Part shown: positions 47,527 to 58,216 of the stretch, piece after piece
Numbering within the stretch: the stretch's first letter is position 1
Layout: each line of letters begins with the position of its first letter
Assembly: GCA_009667805.1 (NCBI GenBank)
Contig: CM019065.1
Span: 153,672,101-153,736,100 of the forward strand
Source of the DNA: Leptobrachium leishanense
Taxonomy: Eukaryota; Chordata; Amphibia; Anura; Megophryidae
DNA length: 64,000 nt
Direction: 5' to 3'
Position numbers and translations under genes: made by a program
The notes under the pieces: generated by a model
Told to the model about the DNA's origin: nothing
The model's input: the letters and a program-made list of their open reading frames with translations, nothing else
Databases searched by the model: none

Positions 47527-47738
47527 TTTTCTTTTTTTTTTCTTTCGAGAAAGGATTTTACCAGGAAGGATACATTGAGATTTCTCTTGTTTTCAAGTAT
47601 GTCCTGGGTGGCGAGTATGTACCGTTATGTGTCTTGCCCAGAGACACTTACTGGAGAGGTGCTCTTGCCGGGATCGAACTTGTGTCTCCACGGTTATAGA
47701 GCAGTGATATTACCTCTACTCCACCCAGCCAGTACTGT
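47527..47738 (-). mobile_element. tRNA-derived SINE (V-SINE-like)
   Basis: Same family as 26296-26500. It has the tRNA-like head at the right (GGGTGGAGTAGAGGTAAT), B-box-like AAGTTCGATCC, the CTCTGGGCAAGACACATAAC centre and the TCCTTCCTGGTAAAATCC tail. Confidence 0.75.
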
Positions 47739-48149
47739 ATTGTAATGTATCAACCCCTTGTACACTGATCTTGAAAAGTGCTGCAGAATTTGTGGTGCTA
47801 TTTAAATAAAGGATAATATATTCTATACAAATACACACCAGACTTCAGAGTTATATTTACAGTGTATAGCAACCTGTTAAAATGTCAGGTTTCTGTGATG
47901 TAAAAAAGACCAAGATAAATAATTTCAGAACTTCTTCCACGTTTTAATGTGACCTATAAACTGTACAACTCAATTGAAAAACAAACTGAAATCTTTTAGG
48001 TGGAGGAAGGAAAAATAAAAAAATAATATAACATGGTTGCATAAGTGCGCGCACCCTCTTATTACTGGGAATGTAGCTGTGTTCAGAATTAAGCAATCAC
48101 ATTCAAAATCACGTTAAATAGGAGTCAGTACTCACATGCCATCATTTAA

Positions 48150-48529
48150 ACTTCCTGGCGGTTTTCTGGAGTGTGGCTCGGGTTACATTTCAATGCTGGA
48201 AGCGGTAACCCCGAGCCACACTCGGGCTGGATACATACCTGTACCTGCGCTCCCTCGCTGACCTCCCGCAATCGCATTCTCCTCTCTCCGATCGCGGTGT
48301 GCTGCTTCCTGGTTCCTTTCACGCAAGAAGGGAAGCAGGAGAACAATCAGCCGGAAGTGTCTGCAGGGGACAGTGAGGGAGCACAGGGATAGGTATGTAT
48401 CGGCCAGATTGTGGCTCGGGGTTACCGCTTTCAGCATTGAAATTTAACCCTGAGCCACACTCGGTCCAGGGGGATGAAAATAATGGTACGGATTCTGACA
48501 TATATATCAGAATCAAATCGCCAGGAAGG
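48150..48529. mobile_element. piggyBac MITE (TTAA target)
   Basis: TTAA at 48146-48149 and 48530-48533. The terminal repeats are ACTTCCTGGCGG and the complement of CCTTCCTGGCGA. Arms contain GAGTGTGGCTCGGG in inverted orientation. The Tc1 sequence rejoins as CATTTAAAGTGACTCTG. Same family as 62179-62569. Confidence 0.88.
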
Positions 48530-48784
48530 TTAAAGTGACTCTGATTAACCCCAAATAAAGTTCAGCTGTTCTAGTAGGTCTTTCCTGACATTTTCTTAGT
48601 TGCATACTACAGCAAAAGTCATGGTCTGCAGTAGGGATGCACCGATACCACTTTTTTAAGACCGAGTACGAGTACCGATACTTTTTAAAAGTACTCACCG
48701 ATACCGAGTACCGATACTTTTATTTAATGTCATGTGACGCTTTCCAATAGGAACAGACCTCATAAAAATTTATATGAGATTGAC

Positions 48785-49378
48785 CGCAGCTCACATGGAT
48801 TTGCCCCAGCTCACATGGGTTTGCCCCCAGGTCACATGGATTTGCCCCAGCCCACAAGGGTTTTCCCCCAGCTCTGATGGATATGTCCCCCAGGTCTCAT
48901 GGATTTGCCCCCAGGTCTCATGGATTTACCCCCAGGTCTCATGGATTTGCCCCCAGGTCTCATGGATTGGCCCCCAGGTCTCATGGATTTGCCCCCAGGT
49001 CTCATGGATTTGCCCCCAGGTCTCATGGATTTACCCCCAGCTCTCATGGATTTGCCCCCAGGTCTCATGGATTGGCCCCCAGGTCTCATGGATTGGCCCC
49101 CAGCTCTCATGGATTTGCCCCCAGTCTCATGGATTTGCCCCCAGTCTCATGGATTTGCCCCCAGGTCTCATGGATTTGCCCCCAGGTCTCATGGATTTGC
49201 CCCCAGGTCTCATGGATTTGCCCCCAGGTCTCATGGATTTGCCCCAGGTCTCATGGATTTGCCCCCAGGTCTCATGGATTTGCCCCCAGGTCTCATGGAT
49301 TGGCCCCGCAGCTCTCATGGATTTGCCCCGCAGCTCTCATGGATTTGCCCCGCAGCTCTCATGGATTGGCCCCCGCTC
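48785..49378. repeat. 21-bp minisatellite, unit AGGTCTCATGGATTTGCCCCC
   Basis: About 27 units with 20-22 bp length variants. The complement has GGGGGCAAATCCATGAG, matching the array core at 4105-5540. Open frames in several directions are repeat artefacts. Confidence 0.95.
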
Positions 49379-49385
49379 GAACGCT

Positions 49386-49670
49386 GGGGAAGCTGGCCGT
49401 GTGCATGTAAAGCACGCGGCCAGCGTTCCCCTCCGGCGCGCCAAATACTCACCCTTCCTGAAGTTCCGGTCTCTGGGCAGTGATGCGGTCACGTGGCCGC
49501 CGGGCGCATCTGTGACGCGGCCTCCAGCCGAGAGGCAGCGTCACAGGAGCGCCCGGCGGCCACGTGACCGCATCACTGCCCAGAGACCGGAACTTCAGGA
49601 AGGGTGAGTATTTGGCGCGCCGAAGGGGAACGCTGGCCGCGTGCTTTTCATGCACGCGGCCAGCTTCCCC
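49386..49670. repeat. Very long GC-rich hairpin, arms about 125 bp
   Basis: GGGGAAGCTGGCCGTGTGCA at the left pairs with TGCACGCGGCCAGCTTCCCC at the right, and pairing runs inward through GGCGCGCCAAATACTCACCC and GATGCGGTCACGTGGCCGCC almost to the centre near 49525. The two arms also carry internal inverted repeats. Confidence 0.9.
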
Positions 49671-49825
49671 AGCCCCGCGGATACCGGCAAGCCGGCCCAG
49701 TGCCGGCTTCCGGTATCGGCGGGATGTATCGGGCCGTTTGCACGAGTAACAAGTACTCGTGCAAACGGCAATATCGGCCCCGATACCGATACTAGTATCG
49801 GTATCGGTGCATCCCTAGTCTGCAG

Positions 49826-50270
49826 AGAAGCTTCCAAAGCATCAGATGGATCTCATTGTTAAAAGGTATCGGTCAGGAGAAGGTACAAAAGAATTTCCAA
49901 GACATTAGATCTATCGTGGAACACAGTGACGACCGTCATCAAGTGGAGAAAATATTGTGCAAAACTGACATTACCTTGAGGAATTTCATCTTTCAGCATG
50001 ATGACGACCTAAAGCATACATCCAAATCAACAAAGGAATGGCTTCACCTGAAGATTAAAGTTTTGGAATGGCCCAGCCATAGCCCAGACCTGAATCCCAT
50101 CAAAAATCTGTGGGGCGATCTGAAGAGGGCTGTGCACAGGAGATGCCCTCGCAATCTGACAGATTTGGAGTGTTTTTGCAAAGATTAGGCTGAGACCATG
50201 CTGAGACTTATACACAAAAAGACTGAGTGCTGTAATAAAATCAAAGGGTGCTTCAACAAAGTATTAGTTT
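49826..50270 (+). pseudogene. Tc1 transposase remnant, catalytic Glu replaced
   Basis: After a short N-terminal piece ([13 protein letters not shown] near 49845) the frame 49856-50188 has [17 protein letters not shown] (second catalytic Asp) and [17 protein letters not shown], where the family has NPIENLW. The third catalytic residue is therefore Lys. The WTDET block is missing. Non-functional. Confidence 0.85.
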
Positions 50271-50356
50271 AAGAGTTTGAACACTTGGGCAACCATATTA
50301 TTTTATTTTTACTTCCCTCCACTACAGGGGTGTGTAGACTTTTTCTATGCACTGTA

Positions 50357-51129
50357 TGTAATACACACACACACACAGCATACATCTATATATTACACAA
50401 AGAAGGCAGCAATCACCTTTACTAACCCCTTCACTGCGGATGACGTGTGGGGAACGTCCTCATTGACTCCCGCTATATGCGGAGCACGTTCCCCACACGT
50501 CATCCACAATCGGGAGCCCCGGCGGAGATACTCCCCTCTCTGTCCGGGGTCCTGCGGCGTTCTGGCTTCAGGGAAGCCAGACGCTGAATATATTGATGAC
50601 AGGAATGTAGGAACAGTGGGCGCTTTGGACCTGCGTTAGCTATTTTTCCGTGCTGCCGAGGCGTGTGTTCAACACCGAAAACACAAAGGTAATGGTAAAG
50701 GGAAATAGCCTTTAGGCCCACTAATATATGGGTCAGCTAATTTGCTGATGTATATGGCCAAATGTTTGAACACAGATAAGATGGCTAATAAATCCCTACA
50801 ATGAAGGGTTTATAATTACTTATTTGCTTAATTAGGATATACACGTCAAAAGTTCATAGGTCCTTTATAGTCCCTCAAGGTTTTAGAACGAGTCTTCTTC
50901 TTTGGTCAGCTCAACAGGACTTTCGGACTTTCTATGGGATATGCAAAGAAAAAAGGAAAGACCATTGCGCGGTATATAACACTGATAGCCCCTATTCGTC
51001 CCGTAGGGGGTACTTACAGGATTCAGAGCCCGTGTCCTGGCTCTGAGGGGGTATTCGTTGCAGGGTGTTTTATGTGGCAACCCTTTGCCCTCTTGTGGAT
51101 CCTCCGCCGTCCCGATCAGGTTATTGGTG
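50357..51129. other. CA repeat, TTAA-family left end, and unassigned sequence
   Basis: (AC)n at 50361-50378. TAACCCCTTCACTGCGGATG with a hairpin around GTGGGGAACGTCC (50426-50505) looks like the left end of a TTAA MITE truncated near 50590. The rest may be the 3' region of the next Penelope-like element. Confidence 0.45.
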
Positions 51130-51224
51130 AAAAAAAGGAAAAGTAAAAACTCCACCTTCTGACGAGTTGCAAGAGATTTTTATTTTAAAAAATAAAACAA
51201 TTGGTAAAATAAGAATAGAAAGCA

Positions 51225-51290
51225 CTCATGTGCTGCTAAGACGCGTTTCGCCGAATAATTCGGCTTCATCAGTTAGTGAACAGTGTACAT
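51225..51290 (-). ncRNA. Hammerhead ribozyme of Penelope-like element 1
   Basis: Read on -: CTGATGAA (51272-51265), stem II GCCGAA/TTCGGC with a 3-base loop (51264-51250), GAAA (51249-51246), and CGCG then TC (51245-51240). The core is fully consensus. Stem III is A-U plus C-G around GC. Cleavage is predicted after 51240. Stem I pairs CTAA with TTAG, then CACT with AGTG beyond an internal loop. It lies about 720 nt downstream of the ORF stop, where these elements carry pseudo-LTR ribozymes. Confidence 0.82.
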
Positions 51291-51991
51291 AACATTTCCT
51301 TTTAATATACAACAAATTGATTAGCCTCGATTTGAGTTGGCGTGCGTTCCACTGTGGTTGCTTCCGCATTCCACCGTGGTTCCTTCCATGTTCTCTGTGA
51401 CGAAGGAGCTGATGCTGATAATTGCAGGACGCTAGGTGTCCGTCCCTGCTGCCATGATTGTAAGTGCTGGCATGCAGGTGCTATCGGAAATCCGCACAAA
51501 AAGCGTTGCTTTTCTAATATTTTAAAATGTTTCTAAAATATTCGTTAAAAAAATATATTAACATAAATCCCTGAGTGCAAAACACATCGGTTAACATCAT
51601 TCAAGAGAGGCGGTTGCTATTTGTTTCACATCTTTGATCAAAGATGTCTTTATTCTTATTCTGATTTTATAACCAGAGAGAAAACAAGGGGACTTAAATA
51701 TCATCACCACGAATATTAATAATAAAATGAATCCGTTTGATGTCCTCACCTTCCCTTATTTTATCTAATGACATTTAAACTGTTTGAAATATTGGAAATC
51801 TAGGTACTATCCCAAGATTAATTCCAAAAGGGATTACTTTGTATGCTCTAAAAATTAGTTGGGGAGAGAGGGGAGACTAAGGAAACTAACGGTCTCATTC
51901 AATATAGAATCCAATGGGCTGGTTGGAAGGTGGAATGCTAAGGATTATTGGATATACAGGATCTATCTTAGGGGGTGGGTTCTTTATCAAG

Positions 51992-53085
51992 CTAAGCTTT
52001 TAGAAAATGTACCATCTCAAAGTCCGAATTGAGGCCATGAGGGGTTAGGGTATTAAACTCATAGATGGTTTTCATTTCTCCCATCCCTATCTTCCTCTCA
52101 TAATCTCCTCCCCTCCAATTTTTATATACTTTCTTGACACCCATAAAGCGAATATCTTCTGGATTCGAATTATGCATTCTTTTGAAGTGTAGGGGAACAC
52201 TGTGATTTTCTGCCCCGTTCTTCATATTTCTTATATGTTCCTGAATCCTTTTATTCAGGGGTCGTATAGTGCGTCCTACATACATCAAGTTGCATGGGCA
52301 GGTTAACACGTAGATTACATGGCTGGAGAGACACGTAATCATGTCTCTGATTTTAAAGGTTCCTTTATTCACTTCAAATTCTTTAATAGTAGGTTTATGA
52401 TTTTTAGTGTTTCTACAATTAAGGCAGTTTCCACAAGCATGGAATCCATTGGGGATACCAAACATGTTCTTTTTCTATCCAATATGTGGGTTACTAGTGA
52501 CTAATTCAGTCTTCAGATTTTTGGCTCCTCGACATATTATGGAGGGAACTTCCGGTAGAATGGTTTCTAGGGCCGGATCTTTCCTTAGAATTGGCCAGAA
52601 TTTACTAATAATTCCACGAATCTTGGAATTTTGTGCATTAAAGGTAAAAATAAAGGGAACTCCCTTGATGTTGCTTGCTGGTCGAGTCTTATATTTCAAA
52701 AGATCTTGCCTATTCATATGTGCAACCTGCTGCTTTGTCTCTAAAAGCTTACCCTGGTCATAGCCTTTAGTTTTGAAATCTTCTGTCAATTTCATCGTTT
52801 GTTCTTCAAACTTGATGTCTAATGTACAATTTCTCTTTAGGCGTATGAATTGGCTTTTTGGTATACCTTCCAGCCACTGTGGGAGGTGACAGCTATCCAC
52901 TCCTATAAAGCTATTCACATCTACCTTCTTGAAGAATGTTTAGGACTTGATTTTTAGATTTTCAATGTAGATGTTTAAGTCCAGAAAGGTAACTTCTTCT
53001 GTACTAAAGTTGGTTTCTAAGACTATGTTCCTGTTATTTTGATTTAGGCCATCTAGGAAATTATGGAGTAGAGGTTCTCCTCCTT
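51992..53085 (-). pseudogene. Penelope-like RT C-terminus and GIY-YIG endonuclease, two stops
   Basis: One frame runs from 53085 to the stop at 51992, with only two internal stops: TAA near 52940 and TAG at 52475-52477. It shows the RT tail (EPLLHNFLDGLNQNN, then VTFLDLNIYIENL), a thumb/linker (PQWLEGIPKSQFIRLKRNCT), a Cys cluster (CGNCLNC) and the nuclease core VIYVLTCPCNLMYVGRTIRP with LNKRIQEHIRNM. GIY-YIG nicks target DNA to prime integration. The upstream RT palm is missing by truncation. The good frame suggests a comparatively young copy. Confidence 0.9.
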
Positions 53086-53099
53086 TCCATATAAAAAAA

Positions 53100-54131
53100 G
53101 ACACGGAATATAGGCCGGCCTCCGACGTAAATGACGTAATCGGGCCTGCGCAATGTCATTTCCAGGTGATTTTCCCCCCCCCCCCCCCCCCCGGCAATGG
53201 ATCGCCTGAAAGGGAGGGGGGATCCTCCTGGATCCCTCTCCCTCCCGATTGGGATGGTTTTCAGAAAAAAAAACAGGCACCGCTTTTGAAGGGCAGTGTC
53301 TGCCCTTTAAAGCGGCGACTGTTTTTTTTTTAACGCTTTACATGCCAGATCGCGATCGGTGCCGCTCGGCAGCAGATCACGATCTAGTTCCGATGGGGGT
53401 CGCCATCTTAGATGGCGGCTCCACCTCTGGGTTCCACCTCGGCTCCTGACGTGTCGTGCATAGCACGATGACGTCAGATAGCCCGGGAACCCCTAGCTGC
53501 CTGGGTATTTCCCAAGGAAATCCCCTGGTGGAGATATCGGGGTTCAAAAAGGAACCCCTCTATCTCCAGAACCGTGGCAGCTAGGGGTCATGCATGGTGT
53601 CATTCGAAAGGTCTGAACATGGCCATGTTCAAAGTAAATAAATAAAAAAACATTTTTATTTTTTTTGTTAATGCAGCAATATTTTTCACATTTCAATTAT
53701 AAAGTGAACAATGATGCTGCACTAATAATTTTTTTCTATGGGGTGCGTTTGCAAAAAATCACGTAATTCCCCCCAAAAAAATGTAACGACTCCCCATTTC
53801 TAATTTTTGTACAAGCGCACCCCATAGAAAATATAACCGCAAACGCTCATGTAAACAAATGTGGAAAAAAACACTTTGCACGCTGTAAATGATTGAAAAT
53901 TCTAATTGTATTGCATTTTTGATATAATATATAGGCAGGACATGACGTATACATATAAAAATGATATATGATGAATCTGTGGAGCCTGCCGGAAAGAACG
54001 GTATATAATATAATAAGTCTGGGTCATGTAATAAAACGTGGCTTCTAAACGCGTTTAAGCATGATGAGCAAAAGCGGTAAAAATGAGCCCAGCACACAGG
54101 CGTGAAATGGCTCAGCAGCGAAGGGGCTAAG
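53100..54131. mobile_element. TTAA-family MITE
   Basis: The right end GCCATTTCACGCC-type region ending CAGCAGCGAAGGGGCTAA is the inverted form of the left end at 21871. The interior CTGCCGGAAAGAACGG and CCCCATAGAAAATATAACCG is shared. The left end near 53100 is degenerate and includes a poly-C run (53167-53192). Confidence 0.7.
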
Positions 54132-54369
54132 CACAGAGGTGCTTCTCAAGACAGAGAGAACTCTAGCTCACATATACAGAAACTACAAACAGCTGATACG
54201 TTTAAACATTGCAAGATTCTATCAAATATTAACCTTTTAAAGCTTCTAAAAACTTTAACCCTTTGAGGATTTCAACAGTTCTTAAGCTCAAGGCTTGTTA
54301 CAAGAATATATATATATCTCAAACTGAATCCCTGCAACGTCCTCTCTTATCTCCAGTATCGAAGAGGTT
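54132..54369. other. Short interval without assigned features
   Basis: AT-rich, with ATATATATA at 54306-54316. Nothing else recognised. Confidence 0.4.
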
Positions 54370-54429
54370 GAACGCCACCACAGTGGGGGCGGGGGGTGCG
54401 GCCCGCACCAGGTGACACCCACCCTCGGA

Positions 54430-54513
54430 GCAGCTTCGGCGCTCTCCTGGAGGAAACACGTCACCAGCCAATCGCGGCTGGTCATGTGGCTCCCCCAGGC
54501 GAGCGCCCAAGCT
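54430..54513. repeat. GC-rich hairpin
   Basis: GGCGCTCTCCTGGAGGAAAC...CACCAGCC pairs imperfectly with GGCTGGTCATGTGGC...CAGGCGAGCGCC around a 6-base loop. It is placed between the element end and the minisatellite, as in 3769-5786. Confidence 0.75.
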
Positions 54514-54571
54514 GCGCGCCGCCGGACGCTCAGAGGGAGCGAACACGCGGCGGAGGAGGAGGTGAGACATA

Positions 54572-55640
54572 TCCATGTGCTGGGGCAAATCCATGTGCTG
54601 GGGCAAATCCATGTGCTGCTGGGGCAGTATATCCATGAGCTGCTGGGGCAGTATATCCATGAGCTGGGGCAGTATATCCATGAGCTGGGGGCAATATCCA
54701 TGAGCTGGGGGCATTATCCATGAGCTGGGGGCATTATCCATGAGCTGGGTGCATTATCCATGAGCTGGGTGCATTATCCATGAGCTGGGTGCATTATCCA
54801 TGAGCTGGGGGCATTATCCATGAGCTGGGGCATTATCCATGAGCTGGGGCATTATCCATGTGCTAGGGCATTATCCATGTGCTGTTGCATTATCCATGTG
54901 CTGCGGGGCAATATCCATGAGCTGCGGGGCAATATCCATGAGCTGCGGGGCAATATCCATGAGCTGCGGGGCAATATCCATGAGCTGCGGCATTATCCAT
55001 GAGCTGCGGGGCAATATCCATGAGCTGCGGGGCAATATCCATGAGCTGCGGGGCAATATCCATGAGCTGCGGGGCAATATCCATGAGCTGCGGGGCAATA
55101 TCCATGAGCTGCGGGGCAGTATCCATGAGCTGCGGGGCAGTATCCATGAGCTGCGGGGCAGTATCCATGAGCTGCGGGGCAGTATCCATGAGCTGCGGGG
55201 CAGTATCCATGAGCTGCGGGGCAGTATCCATGAGCTGCGGGGCAGTATCCATGAGCTGCGGGGCAGTATCCATGAGCTGCGGGGCAGTATCCATGAGCTG
55301 CGGGGCAGTATCCATGAGCTGCGGGGCAGTATCCATGAGCTGGGGGGAAAATCCATGTGCTGGGGCATTATCCATGAGCTGGGGCAATATCCATGAGCTG
55401 CTGGGGCATTATCCATGAGCTGGGGCAGTATATCCATGAGAGGAGCTGGGGCAGTATATCCATGAGAGCTGGGGCATATCCATGTGTGTTGGGGGCATAT
55501 GCATGTGTGTTGGGGGCATATCCATGTGTGAGCTGGGGGCATATCCATGTGTGAGCTGCTGGGGGCAATATATCCATGTGTGAGCTGCTGGGGGCAATAT
55601 ATAATTGTGAACTGGGGCAATATATATCCATGTGTGCTTT
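54572..55640. repeat. 21-bp minisatellite, unit CCATGAGCTGCGGGGCAGTAT
   Basis: About 45 units, with GGGGCAAATCCATGTGC, GGGGGCATTATCCATGAGC and GCGGGGCAATATCCATGAGC variants in blocks. Core identical to the arrays at 4.1, 45.2 and 48.8 kb. Long frames on both strands are artefacts. Confidence 0.95.
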
Positions 55641-55983
55641 CACTGCCTTCAAACAGGCATCGTACTTGCTGGCAGTTGGCAAAAAGTTGTGTGACCATAT
55701 GAGAGAGCTCCGCAGCAATAAACCTCACAGTAATGTGCGCTGTGTGTATGAGCATTCAGTGTTATATGGGAGTACTGATTTAGGAGTAAGAGTAGTTAAA
55801 AAAAAAAAATCCGTAAAACTCGGGGGGGGGGGGGGTGACACCATAAGTTACCGCACCGGGTGACACCAACCCTAGTGACGCCACGGTGCATACTCCAAAA
55901 AGAAAGTATGTATATTCAGCGTGCAGGGAGTCACACACGTGTGGTTAAAAAAACCAAAAAGCTTTTATTGGAACAAATTAAAA

Positions 55984-56023
55984 TAAGACCGTTTCGGCTC
56001 AAATATGAGCCATTTTCAAGGTT
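55984..56023 (-). ncRNA. Degenerate hammerhead ribozyme of Penelope-like element 2
   Basis: Read on -: stem II GGCTCA/TGAGCC (56012-55996) and GAAA (55995-55992) followed by CGGTC are kept, but the CUGANGA box has decayed to TTGAAAAT. Probably inactive. The position relative to the GIY-YIG stop agrees with element 1. Confidence 0.55.
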
Positions 56024-56520
56024 ACAACAAATGAAAGCCACATATAAATACATGAAGGTGGAAACAATCACCATTGCGCTTTTGATTGTACATGCACCTG
56101 AATCCAATAACTCAGAGTGCAATCAGGAACGACATTCTTGCGCGAGAGGTCACACGCCCAACGTGTTCAGTATCTATAGTAACTATCAACAATCATGGAG
56201 ATAACAATTATGTGATTACCTATTATACCTTAGCATGAGCAATATTATGTTCCTTCGAACAATTAGTGTTATTAATGCAGTATATATAAGCTGTGCAACG
56301 CATGAATAGAACTGCTTCTCAGGCAGCTGCAGATATTCTAATCTATGTTCAAAAACTATATTCTAAGGCATATAAAGCGCAACAAAATCGTCCAAAGTGT
56401 AATCTTCTCTATCTTTCAAAAAGCATGTGAGGAAGTTATACTCTTTAAGTCCTCTAGGTGCCAGGGTATCAAGTGTCTTAATCCTGGAATGCTTCACGTT
56501 GTAATAGCATCTGGGATCTC

Positions 56521-56804
56521 TTACCTCCTCTCCTCAATGGTGGAATATGGTCGATGCCCATGATTCTTAAAGACGGTAAACGATGTTTGTGATTTTAAAA
56601 AATGTTTTGCAACTGGTTTATCTGTCTGGCCGTTGCGATAGGCTGTATTGATAGCAGAACGATGGCCTCGGATGCGATCCCGGAGTGTTAGATCAGTTTT
56701 TCCTACATAGCTTAAGCCACAAGGGCAGGTAATTAAATAGATCACAAATTTTGTTTGGCACGTAATCCGATATCAGATCTCGAATATGCGTCCCGTCCAT
56801 GGAT
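56521..56804 (-). pseudogene. GIY-YIG domain of Penelope-like element 2
   Basis: MIYLITCPCGLSYVGKTDLT with LRDRIRGHRSAINTAYRNGQ is the GIY-YIG nuclease core. The coding text just upstream is cut by the hAT insertion at 56813; the Cys-rich linker resumes at 58770. The duplicated GTACAAAT confirms the join point. Together with the RT blocks it forms one decayed Penelope ORF. Confidence 0.88.
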
Positions 56805-57174
56805 GTACAAATTAGGGATAGACCGATATCATTTTTCTGGCACCGATACCGATTATCGGTCACCTTTGTGGCCGATAACCGATATTGGTTACCGATATTC
56901 TGTACACTTTGTGTTTTGAAAATTAAACACAATGCAGCAGGAGCCCAGTGCCCACATTGATCAGTGCCAGTTTCCCTTGTACCCGCAGGCGCTGGAGATT
57001 TGGCCACAGAGTTGACACTAGTTAGGGAGCAGGATAACCACCTGCAAGCCAGCTGGCACTGTTTTTTTTTTGGGGGGGGGGGGTCATAGTGTTGGAATGT
57101 GAGGCATGTGATCGCGCATGTGCGATTATGCTCATTAAGTCATTACACATTCCAACGCTGTTACACTTCTTGAC

Positions 57175-57645
57175 GGAACACTGGTCTGGTCACTAGCAAA
57201 GTAAGGGGTCAGCTCAGATGGACATCAGGCAGTGCAGGTGTTAAACCACAGAGCCCTGAACCTGCAGGTGAAAAAAAAAAAAGGCCCACAGCTGTGTGTG
57301 CAGAGCCCCCTGTAAACAAATCTATAAAGAATAGCAAGAGGGGGAGGGGGGTTTAAAATAAAAAATCTACTAAAATAATGTAAATTCAAATATTAAATTT
57401 ACATTATTTTAGTGGATTTTTTTTATTTTAACCCCCCTCTTGCTATCCTTTTATAGATTTGTGTACAGGGGCCTCTGCACACACAGCTGTGGGCCTTTTT
57501 TTTTTTTTCTTCCACCTGCAGGTTCAGGGCTCTGGTTTATCAGGGCAGCAGATGTAGGGTTAACCCCTGCCTGATGTCCGGTTGAGCACAGGTTTGCTGT
57601 GAGGTCCCTTATCTTTTGTTAATGACCAGACCTGCAGAGGAACAC
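57175..57645. repeat. Foldback (inverted repeat), arms about 215 bp
   Basis: The centre is near 57395 (AATGTAAATTCAAATATTAAATTTACATT). Outward pairs include GGCCCACAGCTGTG/CACAGCTGTGGGCC, GAGCCCTGAACCTGCAGGTG and its complement, and GGACATCAGGCAG/CTGCCTGATGTCC. Arms are about 85-90% alike by eye. Confidence 0.82.
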
Positions 57646-57689
57646 AGGGGGAGGGGAAATTTAATGTTCTGTAGAGGAAAAAAAAAACG

Positions 57690-58216
57690 TTAGACAGAAC
57701 CTGACGATTAAGCAGATCAGAGGGAACTGACAGCCTGGAGATCGAATCAGGGCGGCATAGACAGCCCTACAAGCCCAGGGAGAATAGACTGTGCCAGCAT
57801 TGTGACCAGGGGGCCCTGGAAGATGAGGTCCACTTCCTCCTACAGTGCCCCAAGTACTCAGCACTGAGGGAAACTCACTTCCAGAGACTCTCCGCTCTCA
57901 TCCCGGACTTCACCTCTATAGAAGAGACGAGGAAACTCCACATCATACTGGGAGAAGAGGAGCCGGCGGTGAAAATATCTGCCCAATACGTCACAGAATG
58001 TCACAGACTGAGAGGAACATGAGAGATCCCAGACTTATAAATCCCAACACGGACTTGCCCCCATCCGACTTCACATTATCCCTTACCCCTGATAATGTCC
58101 ATGGACTTGTCCATTCCCCCCCATATATGTCCCACTACCCCCCTCCACCCCATATGCTTTGGCAATGCTAAAATGTATTTGGTCCTGCTAATAAAGCTTA
58201 TTTTGATTTGATTTGA
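57690..58216 (+). mobile_element. CR1/L2-like LINE 3' end with C-terminal ORF2 fragment
   Basis: The frame ending with TGA at 58020-58022 reads PYKPRENRLCQHCD, then EDEVHFLLQCPKYSALR and KISAQYVTECHRLRGT. This is the Cys/His segment found after RT in many non-LTR elements. The 3' untranslated region ends AATAAAGCTTATTTTGATTTGATTTGAT, with short tandem repeats in place of poly-A. Heavily 5'-truncated. The clade assignment is tentative. Confidence 0.7.

Larger units (their letters stand above)
48632..49817. mobile_element. Non-autonomous hAT element with minisatellite and long hairpin
   Basis: TAGGGATGCACCGATACC and its complement GGTATCGGTGCATCCCTA, with the perfect 8-bp duplication GTCTGCAG (48624-48631, 49818-49825). 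Layout: terminus, minisatellite, hairpin, terminus. No transposase. Confidence 0.95.
47860..50354 (+). mobile_element. Tc1/mariner element, internally deleted, with two nested MITEs
   Basis: The ends are CAGTGTATAGCAACC and, inward from the right, CAGTGCATAGAAAAAGTC, flanked by TA (47858-47859, 50355-50356). Without the nested elements only about 0.9 kb remains. The transposase middle is gone. Confidence 0.82.
51130..53085 (-). mobile_element. Penelope-like element 1, 5'-truncated
   Basis: On - it holds the end of the reverse transcriptase, a linker and a GIY-YIG endonuclease domain, then a 3' region with a consensus hammerhead ribozyme. It is truncated at 53085, where a TTAA-family MITE begins. 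The layout matches Poseidon/Neptune-type Penelope-like elements. Confidence 0.85.
54370..55885. mobile_element. hAT-like non-autonomous element with hairpin and minisatellite
   Basis: The left part, GTGCGGCCCGCACCAGGTGA followed by CACCCACCCT, and the right part, CCGCACCGGGTGACACCAAC followed by CCTAGTGACGCCAC, are characteristic of a vertebrate hAT family with termini CAGTGGCGTCACTAGGG. The exact ends and 8-bp duplication could not be matched. Interior: hairpin 54430-54513, then a minisatellite. No transposase. Confidence 0.6.

Noticed and set aside
46888..47745. 285-codon + frame
   Set aside because: No recognisable motif; it runs through poly-C sequence into a SINE.
48774..49607. Open frames of 177-277 codons
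   Set aside because: Artefacts of the 21-bp minisatellite.
54839..55755. Open frames of 139-294 codons on both strands
   Set aside because: Artefacts of the 21-bp minisatellite, which lacks stops in several frames.
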